A DNA stretch of 46,392 nt from Firmicutes bacterium UBA5388 (GCA_002409975.1 DHOO01000093.1:1-46392); one strand, 5' to 3'; counted from the stretch's first letter, positions 15,996 to 23,375 are shown. A program made the numbers and translations. The notes: a model not told the origin generated them from the letters alone.

Positions 15996-17344
15996 CAAAT
16001 ATCCCTCCATAGGTGATTACGTATCTTATCCCAAAGCCGATTAGGCTTCAGTTCCTGCAAACCCAATACTAAAAACTCATGAGATCGTGAGCCGGTTTGG
16101 TCTTTTAAATCTTCATAAAAACCATCGACATTTTTTTCTTCCCGATCAAAACAGGTAACCAAAACCGCCCTTGCATCTTCGCCGCCGATTTGCCGTACCC
16201 GATGTATTACTTCAAATCCTTTGTTTTTACATTCCAACTCTTTATAAGATGTGGTACATGAAATGCCACAGACTTGATAACCGTTGAGTAGAATTACATC
16301 CAATTCAAAGTCTTTATTGCTGCCCTTCTTTTTTATTTTCCAGTTATTTTCAATGACAATTTGACCTTTTTCATGTACTTCTTTTAACTTCCGATCGTTT
16401 TTCACCGAACAGATAATAATATCGTAAACGTAAGCTTCAAGCCATTTTCCATCCAAAAATTCCTTGACCGTTGGTTTAGTTCTTTCTTTAAATTCCTTTT
16501 TAGTTACTGTTTTATCCGGTATCCATAGATTACTGCTATCATCCAAAATGGACTTTTCTTTTGGAAAAGTCTTTAATAGTTCTAGAACATTATCCGGAGT
16601 TTCCGTGCTAAATCGCTGTTTAAGCCCATTAATTCTTTCATTATTAGATAAATCATTTTGTTTGTAAAAAAGGTTTATTGTCTCAATAAACTCCCCATCT
16701 TTATCGTAATATATCTCTCTAATCGTTTTTTGTTTCCACTTCAAGTAATCTTTTAACCTATCCTGTTCAATCAGTTCTGCAAATTTTTTTACCGTCTCCT
16801 TATAGAAAGGGTTCTCCTGAGATTCTTTTTTCTCGTACCCATGTAGCGCAATCAGGTCCTCCAAAGATAAATCTATTTCATATCGCAAATCTCCGCTCAC
16901 ACCCTGTAGTTCCTCATCGTATTTCAGCCTATAATCTCTACCGTCTAAATAGGAAAATGAACACTGCCGCCCAAAACTTTCAAAAAATTTATAGGTTTGG
17001 ACGGCCATTGATTTAGTGCCGCCCGTATAGTTCAGGTGAAAAACGTTGTCACCAGAAGCCCGACTAGTGAAGTTTTGACGTAAGTCGTACATAATAGAAT
17101 GAACTGAGCCTATATTTTTTAATGGCACCTCATTAACTGCCTTAAAATCGAACTCCTTTTGTATTACTTCCCTGATATTACGGGCCAGATCTATTGTCTC
17201 TTCATGTCTTGGTGTTCCTCCCGAGCAAATCAGCCAAATCCGCTCTAACTGTTTGTTGTTTTTCAAAAAATACTTAGCTACCACATAATTAGGTAAAGGG
17301 TTTGTCCCAATAAGCAAAACCAAATCACTGAAACTTTTAAACAA
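15995..17344 (-). CDS. CARF nuclease, Card1/Can2-like (DUF1887), large form
   Basis: This is a predicted effector switched on by cyclic oligoadenylate from Cas10. The N-terminal CARF domain has LLIGTNPLPNYVVAKYFL and the ligand-binding loop NYTGGTKSMA (residues 106-114). Residues 150-290 are an insertion of unknown role. The C-terminal restriction-type nuclease has KWLEAYVYDII (300-310), FELDVILL (346-353) and FEVIHRVRQIGGEDARAVLVT (377-397). After ELDV the family expects E-x-K; here it reads ISCTT (361-365), lacking Glu and Lys, so cleavage is uncertain. The TTG start has GGAGG 7 bases upstream. It overlaps cas10 by one base, consistent with co-regulation. Confidence 0.82.
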   Translation of the reverse strand: MFKSFSDLVLLIGTNPLPNYVVAKYFLKNNKQLERIWLICSGGTPRHEETIDLARNIREVIQKEFDFKAVNEVPLKNIGSVHSIMYDLRQNFTSRASGDNVFHLNYTGGTKSMAVQTYKFFESFGRQCSFSYLDGRDYRLKYDEELQGVSGDLRYEIDLSLEDLIALHGYEKKESQENPFYKETVKKFAELIEQDRLKDYLKWKQKTIREIYYDKDGEFIETINLFYKQNDLSNNERINGLKQRFSTETPDNVLELLKTFPKEKSILDDSSNLWIPDKTVTKKEFKERTKPTVKEFLDGKWLEAYVYDIIICSVKNDRKLKEVHEKGQIVIENNWKIKKKGSNKDFELDVILLNGYQVCGISCTTSYKELECKNKGFEVIHRVRQIGGEDARAVLVTCFDREEKNVDGFYEDLKDQTGSRSHEFLVLGLQELKPNRLWDKIRNHLWRDI

Positions 17345-17401
17345 TTCATCACCTCCTCGTTTATATAATTCGACTACCCGGCTTCTCCTCCTCGGCTTCG
17401 T

Positions 17402-17545
17402 TTAATTCTTACCCTTACCGCTGCTTAAGTTGGTAATGACCGCCGGCAAATGTCTCTTTCCTAATCTCCGATCGGAACCGCCATTTATTGTCAGTCCTGA
17501 TATAATAAATTTTACCTTTCATAGTAGGCAACACTTTTTTGGTCG
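17402..17545 (-). pseudogene. degraded copy of the 7180-7479 small gene
   Basis: The minus strand here reads KGKIYYIRTDNKWRFRSEI, then after a frameshift KRHLPAVITNLSSGKGKN and a stop at 17402-17404. It aligns with GKAYYVRTSGKWHFRAVI and LPAVITILRSGK of the protein at 7180-7479; the DNA over about 95 bases is visibly alike. The N-terminal half is missing and is replaced by a cas10 N-terminal stub. It is non-functional as read. Confidence 0.7.
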
Positions 17546-17652
17546 CCCAATAATAACCATGATCCATACCATAGGTCCCGGGTTCGGCGGGCCGCAAATA
17601 TAAAGTCTTGAACCGGACCGATATGAACAATGATTATTTGTGCCTTATTCAT
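17546..17652 (-). pseudogene. cas10/cmr2 N-terminal stub
   Basis: An ATG at 17652 with AAGGAG 8 bases upstream opens MNKAQIIIVHIGPVQDFIF, then AARRTRDLWYGSWLLLGD, a clear match to the N-terminus of Cas10/Cmr2 proteins (IGPVQDFIAAARRTRDLW-GSWLLS). Homology stops after about 35 codons, where the sequence runs into a fragment of the small gene. It differs from the intact cas10 at 14406-15995, so it is the remains of a second type III system. The start and RBS are intact; the frame reaches a stop at 17512. Confidence 0.8.
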
Positions 17653-17724
17653 GAACCCAGCTCCTTTACAATCAGAAGATTTTATCTTGATATTTTTCTG
17701 GTTTATATGATTTATGCGCCTTAA

Positions 17725-17770
17725 GGAATTGCATGATTTCACTTATTTTAAATCTGACCTATGCAATTCC
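17725..17770. repeat. inverted repeat, 10-bp arms
   Basis: GGAATTGCAT (17725-17734) is followed 26 bases later by its exact complement ATGCAATTCC (17761-17770). A second short inverted pair, CAGGAA/TTCCTG, lies at 17822-17842. The stretch 17653-17860 between the CARF gene stop and the cas10 stub has no other gene that I can see. These could be RNA stem-loops that separate the upstream and downstream parts of the operon, or scars of the rearrangement. Confidence 0.5.
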
Positions 17771-17860
17771 CTCACATGGAACCAGTAAACACCCCCGCCT
17801 CTTGCTTGTTAACACTTGTCTCAGGAACAGTTGTCATTCCTGCCTAAATATCGTGTTTTT

Positions 17861-18724
17861 TTATTTAAATTTACTCTTAACCTTTTTTACTAATTTCTCA
17901 CGATCTTCATCACTGAGCTCATCATTAGAACAGCTCACCAATTCAATAACCGAAATATCACTAGCTTCTGCCAATATACGATTGTTCTGTTCCAGTTTCC
18001 GGGTGGCAATTAAAAAACGTTTAGTATAAACGCCTAAAGTCTCTCGTCTCGTAGCTGAGTGCAGTTGATCTATTTTAGTTTTATTAGGGTTACCAGTCGT
18101 AACTTCAGCAACTCCTACCTGATTCTCAAAGCGTATAACTAAATCTAGCTCAGTATTAGTTCCAAAACTAACATTTGGCTCAATCTCTGAAACATATGGT
18201 CTAAGGGCTTTTAGCACGTTTTGCTCAAATAAGTTCTCGTCCCTTTTTCGTTTGCCATAACTACCAATATGGATTCTTAGATACTCATCAATAGTAAGCG
18301 CTTCTTCAATGATCTCAGTTCCTAATAACAATAACTCACTATTTTCAAATTGATACTGATATAACTTGCTTTGACTTTTTTCGCTTTGCAAATATACAAT
18401 CTTAGATTCAAATTCCTGAGCTACTTGAATCGCCGCATAGGACATTATTTTTGTGCCGCCAGTCACATTAACAATAATCTCCGCTTGATAAGTTATGTTT
18501 GATAGTTGTTCTTTCAAACGTTCTTTTATATCGACGATATTGTATGGATCGACCGGTAGAATAGATACGTTCATCTCATTTTCTAACACTTTTCTCAGTT
18601 TTTCACTCACAGGTTTTGTTTTTTCAGAACCAACCAGAATAACCTGATTGGGTCGATAATGCCTAATAGGAAGCATATTAGGAACAGGTTGTTCGCCAAC
18701 TAAACAAACCTTTACTCTTTTCAC
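17861..18724 (-). CDS. CARF nuclease, Card1/Can2-like (DUF1887), short form
   Basis: This is a second predicted cyclic-oligoadenylate effector, 287-297 residues. The CARF domain has VKVCLVGEQPVPNMLPIRHY near the N-terminus and NVTGGTKIMSYAA in the middle, the classical DUF1887 pattern. The nuclease domain has NTELDLVIRFENQVGVAEVT followed by TGN and then FLIAT. The Glu of the E-x-K motif is present, but the Lys position reads Thr (EVTT). The GTG at 18724 is chosen because AAGGGGG lies 7 bases upstream; the ATG at 18754 directly abuts the csx15-like stop and lacks a site. It may be a DNase and/or RNase activated by cA4, as in the family. Confidence 0.82.
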   Translation of the reverse strand: MKRVKVCLVGEQPVPNMLPIRHYRPNQVILVGSEKTKPVSEKLRKVLENEMNVSILPVDPYNIVDIKERLKEQLSNITYQAEIIVNVTGGTKIMSYAAIQVAQEFESKIVYLQSEKSQSKLYQYQFENSELLLLGTEIIEEALTIDEYLRIHIGSYGKRKRDENLFEQNVLKALRPYVSEIEPNVSFGTNTELDLVIRFENQVGVAEVTTGNPNKTKIDQLHSATRRETLGVYTKRFLIATRKLEQNNRILAEASDISVIELVSCSNDELSDEDREKLVKKVKSKFK

Positions 18725-18754
18725 CTTATCACCCCCTTCGTTTTTCCCTGCCAT

Positions 18755-19135
18755 TTATCTCAATTTCCGGGCCGCCTCCCGTATGCCTTGCAGATTTATA
18801 ATCTCAGCAACTTCGAAGCGGGACGGTACTACATCTGACACGGGACGCAACCGCAACACCGAAGGAAAATAACCCATCCGTCCGTGCAAGTGAGCAAGCA
18901 TCACGGCGCTACTGAAGTTCAGCGCGGGAAGGTTAATGATTAACGCCAGGGTCTGCCAGTCACTAATTGAAAAGCCGGTTGATTCCAACATCTCCTCAAT
19001 CTGCGGTGATAACGAGTTATTAGGATCTATCTGGCTGGATACTTCAATTACTTCTTCCACGTCTTGGTTAGTAATTGCCGCTATCTGTTGCAATTGTTCC
19101 GTTGTTAAAGGGTGTGAAAAGTTAACGATCTTCAT
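18755..19135 (-). CDS. csx15: Csx15-like type III accessory protein
   Basis: This 126-residue protein matches what I recall of Csx15: N-terminal MKIVNFSHPLTTEQLQQIAA, the middle WQTLALIINLPALN then LAHLHGRMGYFPSVLRLRPV, and the end RFEVAEIINLQGIREAARK. Csx15 occurs beside type III effectors. Recent surveys group Csx15 with proteins that bind or break down cyclic oligoadenylate; I treat that role here as inference. The position next to two CARF genes fits an off-switch or buffer for the signal. The start has GGAGG 9 bases upstream. It ends TAA directly before the next frame. Confidence 0.7.
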   Translation of the reverse strand: MKIVNFSHPLTTEQLQQIAAITNQDVEEVIEVSSQIDPNNSLSPQIEEMLESTGFSISDWQTLALIINLPALNFSSAVMLAHLHGRMGYFPSVLRLRPVSDVVPSRFEVAEIINLQGIREAARKLR

Positions 19136-19229
19136 TATTATCTTCCTCCATCAGGACGAAATAAGGGGCAAATTCGGCAATCAATACACTGCGATCCACC
19201 ATGGTTTCTTTAATGCTTGTTTTTCGCAT
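19122..19229 (-). CDS. possible 35-residue ORF ahead of csx15
   Basis: An ATG at 19229, with GAGG 8-9 bases upstream, opens MRKTSIKETMVDRSVLIAEF, continuing APYFVLMEEDNNEDR, and stops at 19122 inside csx15 (14-base overlap). The csx15 ribosome binding site lies in its last codons, so it could act as a coupled leader peptide. I recognise no family. It could also be the C-terminal scrap of a deleted gene between cas6 and csx15. Confidence 0.35.
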   Translation of the reverse strand: MRKTSIKETMVDRSVLIAEFAPYFVLMEEDNNEDR

Positions 19230-19272
19230 CTTTATACCTCATTCTATCCAGAAATTGCAATTATCGCCAGGG

Positions 19273-19303
19273 ATTTTATTACTAGTAAAACTAGTAATAA
19301 AAT
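19273..19303. repeat. perfect 14-bp hairpin after cas6
   Basis: ATTTTATTACTAGT, then AAA, then ACTAGTAATAAAAT form a perfect inverted repeat with a 3-base loop, beginning one base after the cas6 stop codon. No T-run follows on the minus strand, so it is not a standard intrinsic terminator. It could stabilise the cas6 mRNA end, set cas6 apart from the downstream genes, or be a protein-binding palindrome. Confidence 0.75.
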
Positions 19304-19304
19304 A

Positions 19305-20039
19305 CTATCTAACTAGCTCCCCACACCCAAACCCCATGCTATTTTTCGATCCTAACCCAGCTTCCAAAGCCAACTGAAGCAGAGGCTTAGGCCCTTTAAG
19401 CTCAAAGGGAGCGGAATACCCTTTAATCACAATTCCTTTATAGCGCATCACATGTAACCTCGGCTGACGTAGAGACTTGATATCAACACTACCCTCGGGG
19501 GCATTTTTATCATATAAAGCCTCGTATTTGTTTCGGAGGTTCTCATTAATTAATCGAGTAAACTCACTCTCTCCGGGTTGAAAATAACAGGTGTACTTTG
19601 TCCCTTCAGGTTTAAATAATGTGCTGTAGACAACAACCGGCGAAAGAAGTCTTATCTTCAAAGTTTCGCCGTTGACCCCAGGGTTTTCCACGCGGACACT
19701 CTCTACCCGAAGGTAATTCTTTTCTAGTTGAAAGGCTTCTTTAGCGAGGAGACCATTAATTAAAGACTGACAAAACTCATTTACCGGTGAAGAAACTACT
19801 AGTTTTACTGGTGGTTTAAAGGCAATTGTATCCTTGTTTATTTGAAACCTGCCCATAAGCCGAGAAAAAGTAAAAAGCTTAAACTTTCTGCCTCCGCTTT
19901 CATACCCTTGCTCATGAAGGAAACTAGCAAAATCTTGATCTAAAGATCTATAAAGCGCAGACTGGATAAAATAATTATATTGTATAGGTAAAACAAGTTC
20001 TTTATTTGAATCGGTTACCAGCTCTACATAAAAGCGCAA
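19305..20039 (-). CDS. cas6: Cas6 CRISPR RNA endoribonuclease
   Basis: Cas6 cuts repeat RNA to make crRNAs for type III complexes. The 244-residue protein begins MRFYVELVT with YNYFIQSALYRSL, has a His in SFLHEQGY (residue 42) at the usual catalytic position, and ends with the glycine-rich signature GLGSKNSMGFGCGEL. The start is TTG at 20039, with GGGGG 8 bases upstream; a nearby ATG is out of frame. It is the first gene of the III-D operon, 81 bases after the WYL regulator. The only complete array in the window has type I-C repeats, so its natural substrate may lie elsewhere. Confidence 0.92.
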   Translation of the reverse strand: MRFYVELVTDSNKELVLPIQYNYFIQSALYRSLDQDFASFLHEQGYESGGRKFKLFTFSRLMGRFQINKDTIAFKPPVKLVVSSPVNEFCQSLINGLLAKEAFQLEKNYLRVESVRVENPGVNGETLKIRLLSPVVVYSTLFKPEGTKYTCYFQPGESEFTRLINENLRNKYEALYDKNAPEGSVDIKSLRQPRLHVMRYKGIVIKGYSAPFELKGPKPLLQLALEAGLGSKNSMGFGCGELVR

Positions 20040-20120
20040 TCATTTTTCCCCCTTTTTACATAACATTTTATCACACCCTTGTGCCAACTGTATGTCACCG
20101 GAACACCAGTTCGGGTTAGA

Positions 20121-21134
20121 TTATTTCATGATTTTGCTACAGGCTTTTTTCTCTTCCTCTGAAAACTCTCTTCCCGCTCCAAGATACCGTCTTAATCCGG
20201 CAGTCATCGTCCGGATCACCATCTTTCTCAGTTCAGGTGGCTCCAACACTTCTGCTTCATCCCCAAAAGAGAGCAGCCAACGGAGCACCGAGACCTGACC
20301 GCCGGCTCGCGCGGTAAAGATGAGGGCGCCATCCGGTTCTTCTTCAATTTGCTGGGAAGGGTGAAAAGTGGTCTCTTTGATAAAACGGGCGGCATCGTCG
20401 AAAAAACGAACTTTAAAGGTAAACTCCTCACCCCGTTCCATTTGCCAGGCTGCCCCCATATATTTTTCGAAATCAAAACTGGTGGGAGGGATAAACTTAT
20501 CGTCTGTGACGACTAACTTCCTAATGCGATCGACTCGAAAGAGGAGGGTATCACGACGTTGATGGCAATAAGCCACTAGATACCAGAAACCATCTTTAAA
20601 GACGAGCTGATATGGTTCTACCGCTCTTGACGTTAACTCATCCCGAGAAAAGCTGTAATAATTAATTTGGAGGAGAATATTATTCCTAATAGCCTCGTTT
20701 AGCTGCTTAAACAGTTTCTCTTTTCCTGAGTAATCGACCGCCGGCGTAACTGCTATTTCTACCCGTTCGTTGATATTTTCTATCTCGTTACTGAGTTTTT
20801 TGGGCAGAAGGGCAAGAAGTTTCTCTTTGACCCGGTTGGGTGTTTTGATTAAACCTTTCTGTTGTTCGATTAGTTTTAGGCCATAGATAAGCGCCAAAGC
20901 TTCTTCCAAGGTAAAAGAGATATTTTTAAGCATTGAACCTTCCATTAATCTGTACCCGCTCCCGGGTTCGTTATAAATCGGCACGCCTCCATCTTGAAGT
21001 GTCCGTAAATCACGATAGCATTGCCTTTTACTGATCTCGCAGCGGCGAGCGATTTCTGCGGCCGAAAGTCCGGGAACTGTTTGGATGATAAAAAACATCT
21101 CAAAAAGTCTAGGTAAACGGTCGCCTCGGGCCAT
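20121..21134 (-). CDS. WYL-domain transcriptional regulator (YafY type)
   Basis: The protein has an N-terminal winged helix (residues 1-60: LPRLFEMFFIIQTVPGLSAA, then EIARRCEISKRQCYRDLRTL), a linker, a WYL domain around 150-215 (INYYSFSRDELTSRAVEPYQ and DGFWYLVAYCHQRRDTLLFR), and a C-terminal WCX-type part (VLRWLLSFGDEAEVLEP). WYL regulators sense ligands, probably nucleic-acid pieces or nucleotides, and often sit beside CRISPR-Cas genes. The ATG at 21134 has AAGGAG 8 bases upstream. It is immediately upstream of cas6 on the same strand, so it is the best candidate controller of the III-D operon. Confidence 0.88.
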   Translation of the reverse strand: MARGDRLPRLFEMFFIIQTVPGLSAAEIARRCEISKRQCYRDLRTLQDGGVPIYNEPGSGYRLMEGSMLKNISFTLEEALALIYGLKLIEQQKGLIKTPNRVKEKLLALLPKKLSNEIENINERVEIAVTPAVDYSGKEKLFKQLNEAIRNNILLQINYYSFSRDELTSRAVEPYQLVFKDGFWYLVAYCHQRRDTLLFRVDRIRKLVVTDDKFIPPTSFDFEKYMGAAWQMERGEEFTFKVRFFDDAARFIKETTFHPSQQIEEEPDGALIFTARAGGQVSVLRWLLSFGDEAEVLEPPELRKMVIRTMTAGLRRYLGAGREFSEEEKKACSKIMK

Positions 21135-21446
21135 CTTTTTCACTCCTTGCCCAGTATTAGGATCTCACTTTTCGCACCCCCCATATCTAGCCGAGCTTTT
21201 CTTTATCATCCGGTTTAATGAAACTGATTTAGCTTGACCTTCGTCTAAAAGGTGGGAAAGTGAGCTCCTACTTGGCTTTTGGTAAAGAAACAAACGATCA
21301 GTCTTAAAATTACTGGCTTTTTTGTTAAGATAATTTATAATTCGCGTTAATCTCTAGTAAAACCTCCTTTTTCTGCTTCTATTATCAATTAATGTTTTTA
21401 GTTGTCATAACCTTTATAAGCCTCCTTTATGGATAAAATGTTAATA

Positions 21447-21495
21447 TTCGACAAAAATATAGAACTATTAGTTCTATTTCTCTAAAGTTTCGACA
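21447..21495 (+). promoter_or_regulatory. two Spo0A boxes flanking a 19-bp palindrome
   Basis: TTCGACA occurs at 21447-21453 and 21489-21495, which is the Spo0A binding site TGTCGAA read on the other strand; the copies are 42 bp apart, four helical turns. Between them, 21459-21477 is a perfect palindrome, ATAGAACTA-T-TAGTTCTAT. Both lie upstream of the spo0E-like gene, so phospho-Spo0A may control its own phosphatase. The rest of the 21135-21546 stretch shows no gene that I can support. Confidence 0.65.
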
Positions 21496-21546
21496 ACTCG
21501 CTACCGAATTAAGTAGTATATCAAGAAAAAAGAATGGTGAGTGGAA

Positions 21547-21723
21547 ATGCGTTCTCTATTAGAAACCCGCAGGATAATTAGGGATTACAAATTAAGGTTA
21601 GAAATGCTATTGGAAAAGAGCAATGGAGAAATCACGCCAGAAGCTGTTGCTTTCAGCCGTGTGTTAGACACGATCATCGGAGAATACCAACTGAGGAATA
21701 GAACTACTATGAAAATAAAATAA
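21547..21723 (+). CDS. Spo0E-family aspartyl-phosphate phosphatase
   Basis: This 58-residue two-helix protein carries the Spo0E signature AVAFSRVLDTIIGEYQ (family pattern S-x-x-LD-x-x-I-x-x-Y). Spo0E proteins remove the phosphate from Spo0A and delay sporulation. The ATG at 21547 is preferred, with GGTGAG upstream; a GTG at 21541 is also in frame. The two Spo0A boxes upstream fit feedback control. A strong terminator overlaps its last codons. It is the only plus-strand gene between the CRISPR island and the DUF401 permease. Confidence 0.8.
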   Translation: MRSLLETRRIIRDYKLRLEMLLEKSNGEITPEAVAFSRVLDTIIGEYQLRNRTTMKIK

Positions 21724-21750
21724 CTGCCCTTAGCGGCAGTTATTTTATTT
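21717..21750 (+). terminator. intrinsic terminator of the spo0E-like gene
   Basis: AAAATAACTGCC (21717-21728) and GGCAGTTATTTT (21735-21746) form a perfect 12-bp stem with loop CTTAGC, followed by a T-rich tail. The stop codon lies in the stem. The A-rich 5' side could also stop minus-strand transcription. Confidence 0.85.
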
Positions 21751-21871
21751 TCATTCTTTCAGAAGAAGGGACAATTACCTTCTTGTCGAAATAAATATTG
21801 GTTATTGAGAATTAGTAATTAAAGTTTTCAAACTTCCTTAGTACTATACCCAGAAAATACCTTCGATGCTT

Positions 21872-21999
21872 GTCGACTCACCCGGCTTTAATTTTCATCC
21901 TACAGGATAGCCGGTCGACTCACCCGGTTTTTGATTTAAAATCACTTCGTGATTACAGAGGTCACCGGCATGAGCGACTAGGTAGCCGGCGTGAGCGAC
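21872..21999. repeat. four-copy 14-bp element in opposed pairs
   Basis: GTCGACTCACCCGG occurs at 21872-21885 and 21914-21927. Its imperfect reverse form occurs as CCGGCATGAGCGAC at 21965-21978 and CCGGCGTGAGCGAC at 21986-21999. Between the two pairs lies a hairpin AATCAC-TTC-GTGATT (21940-21954). The whole is symmetrical and lies just upstream of the DUF401 permease start. It could be a multi-site operator, nested RNA stems, or a small repeat element. Confidence 0.65.
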
Positions 22000-22049
22000 T
22001 GCTTAGGTAAAAAAAGTAGTTAGCGCAGAACGAAAGAACGGTGAACATA

Positions 22050-23345
22050 ATGCAGATTCTACCAGCTCTGCCCTGGATTATCAAAGTCCTCGGTTCTCTG
22101 GCTATTATTCTAATCGTCAATAGTCTTCTTAAAAACCTTACGATCTCCGTAGTTTTAGGAACCTTAACTCTGGCGCTCCTCTCTGGCCACTCCCTGACAA
22201 CTGTCTTCTCGATTGTAAGCAATTGCTTGTTTTCTGTAAATCATCTTTCGTTAATGATTGCCGTTGCTCAGATTTACTGGCTAAGTAGCCAATGGGCTAA
22301 AACCGGTATGATGCAGGAGCTGGTCGTTCTGATTCAGAGTAGACTATCTCCCCGCGCCTCGATCGCTATTCTTCCGGCGGTTCTTGGTTTCCTTCCGGTT
22401 CCCGGAGGTGCTCTCTTCTCCGCTCCTTTGGTTGATAGCTGCGACCGTGAAGGCCGGATCGACCCCACCCTAAAATCCGTGGTTAATTATTGGTTTCGCC
22501 ATGTCTGGGAATTCTGGTGTCCTTTATACCCCGGTATTCTACTGGCGATGGAAATCACCGGACTAACCATCCTCCAGGTTATGCTCGTGGGTTTACCTTT
22601 AAGCTTCTCCGCTATTCTTGCGGGCTACCTCTTTTTTCTGCGGGAAATTCCTGGGGGTAAACTCCCGACTCAATCACCGACAAACGGTTTTCTAAAACAG
22701 TTTTTGCTTCTCACCTCACCAATTATAATTGTCATCGGAATTCAGACGGTTCTCCCGATCTTTTTCTCGGGAATCACCGAGTTTAATAAGTATCTGCCCA
22801 TTAGTATAGGGATTATTATGGCTTACCTGTTCTTGCAGATCCTCAAGCCTCTTACCCTTGCTACTTGGCGTGAGATCTTCGGGCAGAAGAAAATTTTTTC
22901 TCTCTTATTGCTTATCTCCATGATCATGGTCTATGTTGCTTTTATTGAAGCTAAACTTCCTAATGGAACTCCGTTAGTAACCATGATCAGTGAAGAGCTT
23001 TCTTCTTTTGGGATTCCAATTACGGTAATGGCCATGCTGATTCCCTTTGTGAGCGCGATCACCTCTGGGTTATCGCTCGGCTTTGTCGGCCCGAGTTTTC
23101 CTATTATTTTCAGCATGCTAGGACCAAACCCCAGTTTACCACAATTGCTCTCAACACTGGTTTTAGCTTATGGTTTTGGTTTGATGGGAGTAATGCTCTC
23201 CCCTGTTCATGTCTGCCTGATTGTTTCCAATGAATTTTTCGAGGCCAAACTAACGCCAACGCTCACCCGGCTCTTAAAACCAGCCTTTTTCGTTATTCTC
23301 TATACCATCGCTTTTCATTTTCTTATTTCTCTCTTTCCTGGATGA
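22050..23345 (+). CDS. DUF401 family integral membrane permease
   Basis: This is a polytopic membrane protein of about 431 residues with at least ten hydrophobic segments. Family signs are the loop ILPAVLGFLPVPGGALFSAP, then NYWFRHVWEFWCPLYPG, and near the end GFGLMGVMLSPVHVCLI. DUF401 belongs to the ion-transporter-like superfamily; the substrate is unknown. The ATG at 22050 has GGTGA 6 bases upstream; a GTG at 22041 is also possible. It is a single-gene unit with its own terminator and the unusual repeat cluster in front. Confidence 0.85.
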   Translation: MQILPALPWIIKVLGSLAIILIVNSLLKNLTISVVLGTLTLALLSGHSLTTVFSIVSNCLFSVNHLSLMIAVAQIYWLSSQWAKTGMMQELVVLIQSRLSPRASIAILPAVLGFLPVPGGALFSAPLVDSCDREGRIDPTLKSVVNYWFRHVWEFWCPLYPGILLAMEITGLTILQVMLVGLPLSFSAILAGYLFFLREIPGGKLPTQSPTNGFLKQFLLLTSPIIIVIGIQTVLPIFFSGITEFNKYLPISIGIIMAYLFLQILKPLTLATWREIFGQKKIFSLLLLISMIMVYVAFIEAKLPNGTPLVTMISEELSSFGIPITVMAMLIPFVSAITSGLSLGFVGPSFPIIFSMLGPNPSLPQLLSTLVLAYGFGLMGVMLSPVHVCLIVSNEFFEAKLTPTLTRLLKPAFFVILYTIAFHFLISLFPG

Positions 23346-23375
23346 AGATAATTACCTGATGCGAAGAATGAACAA

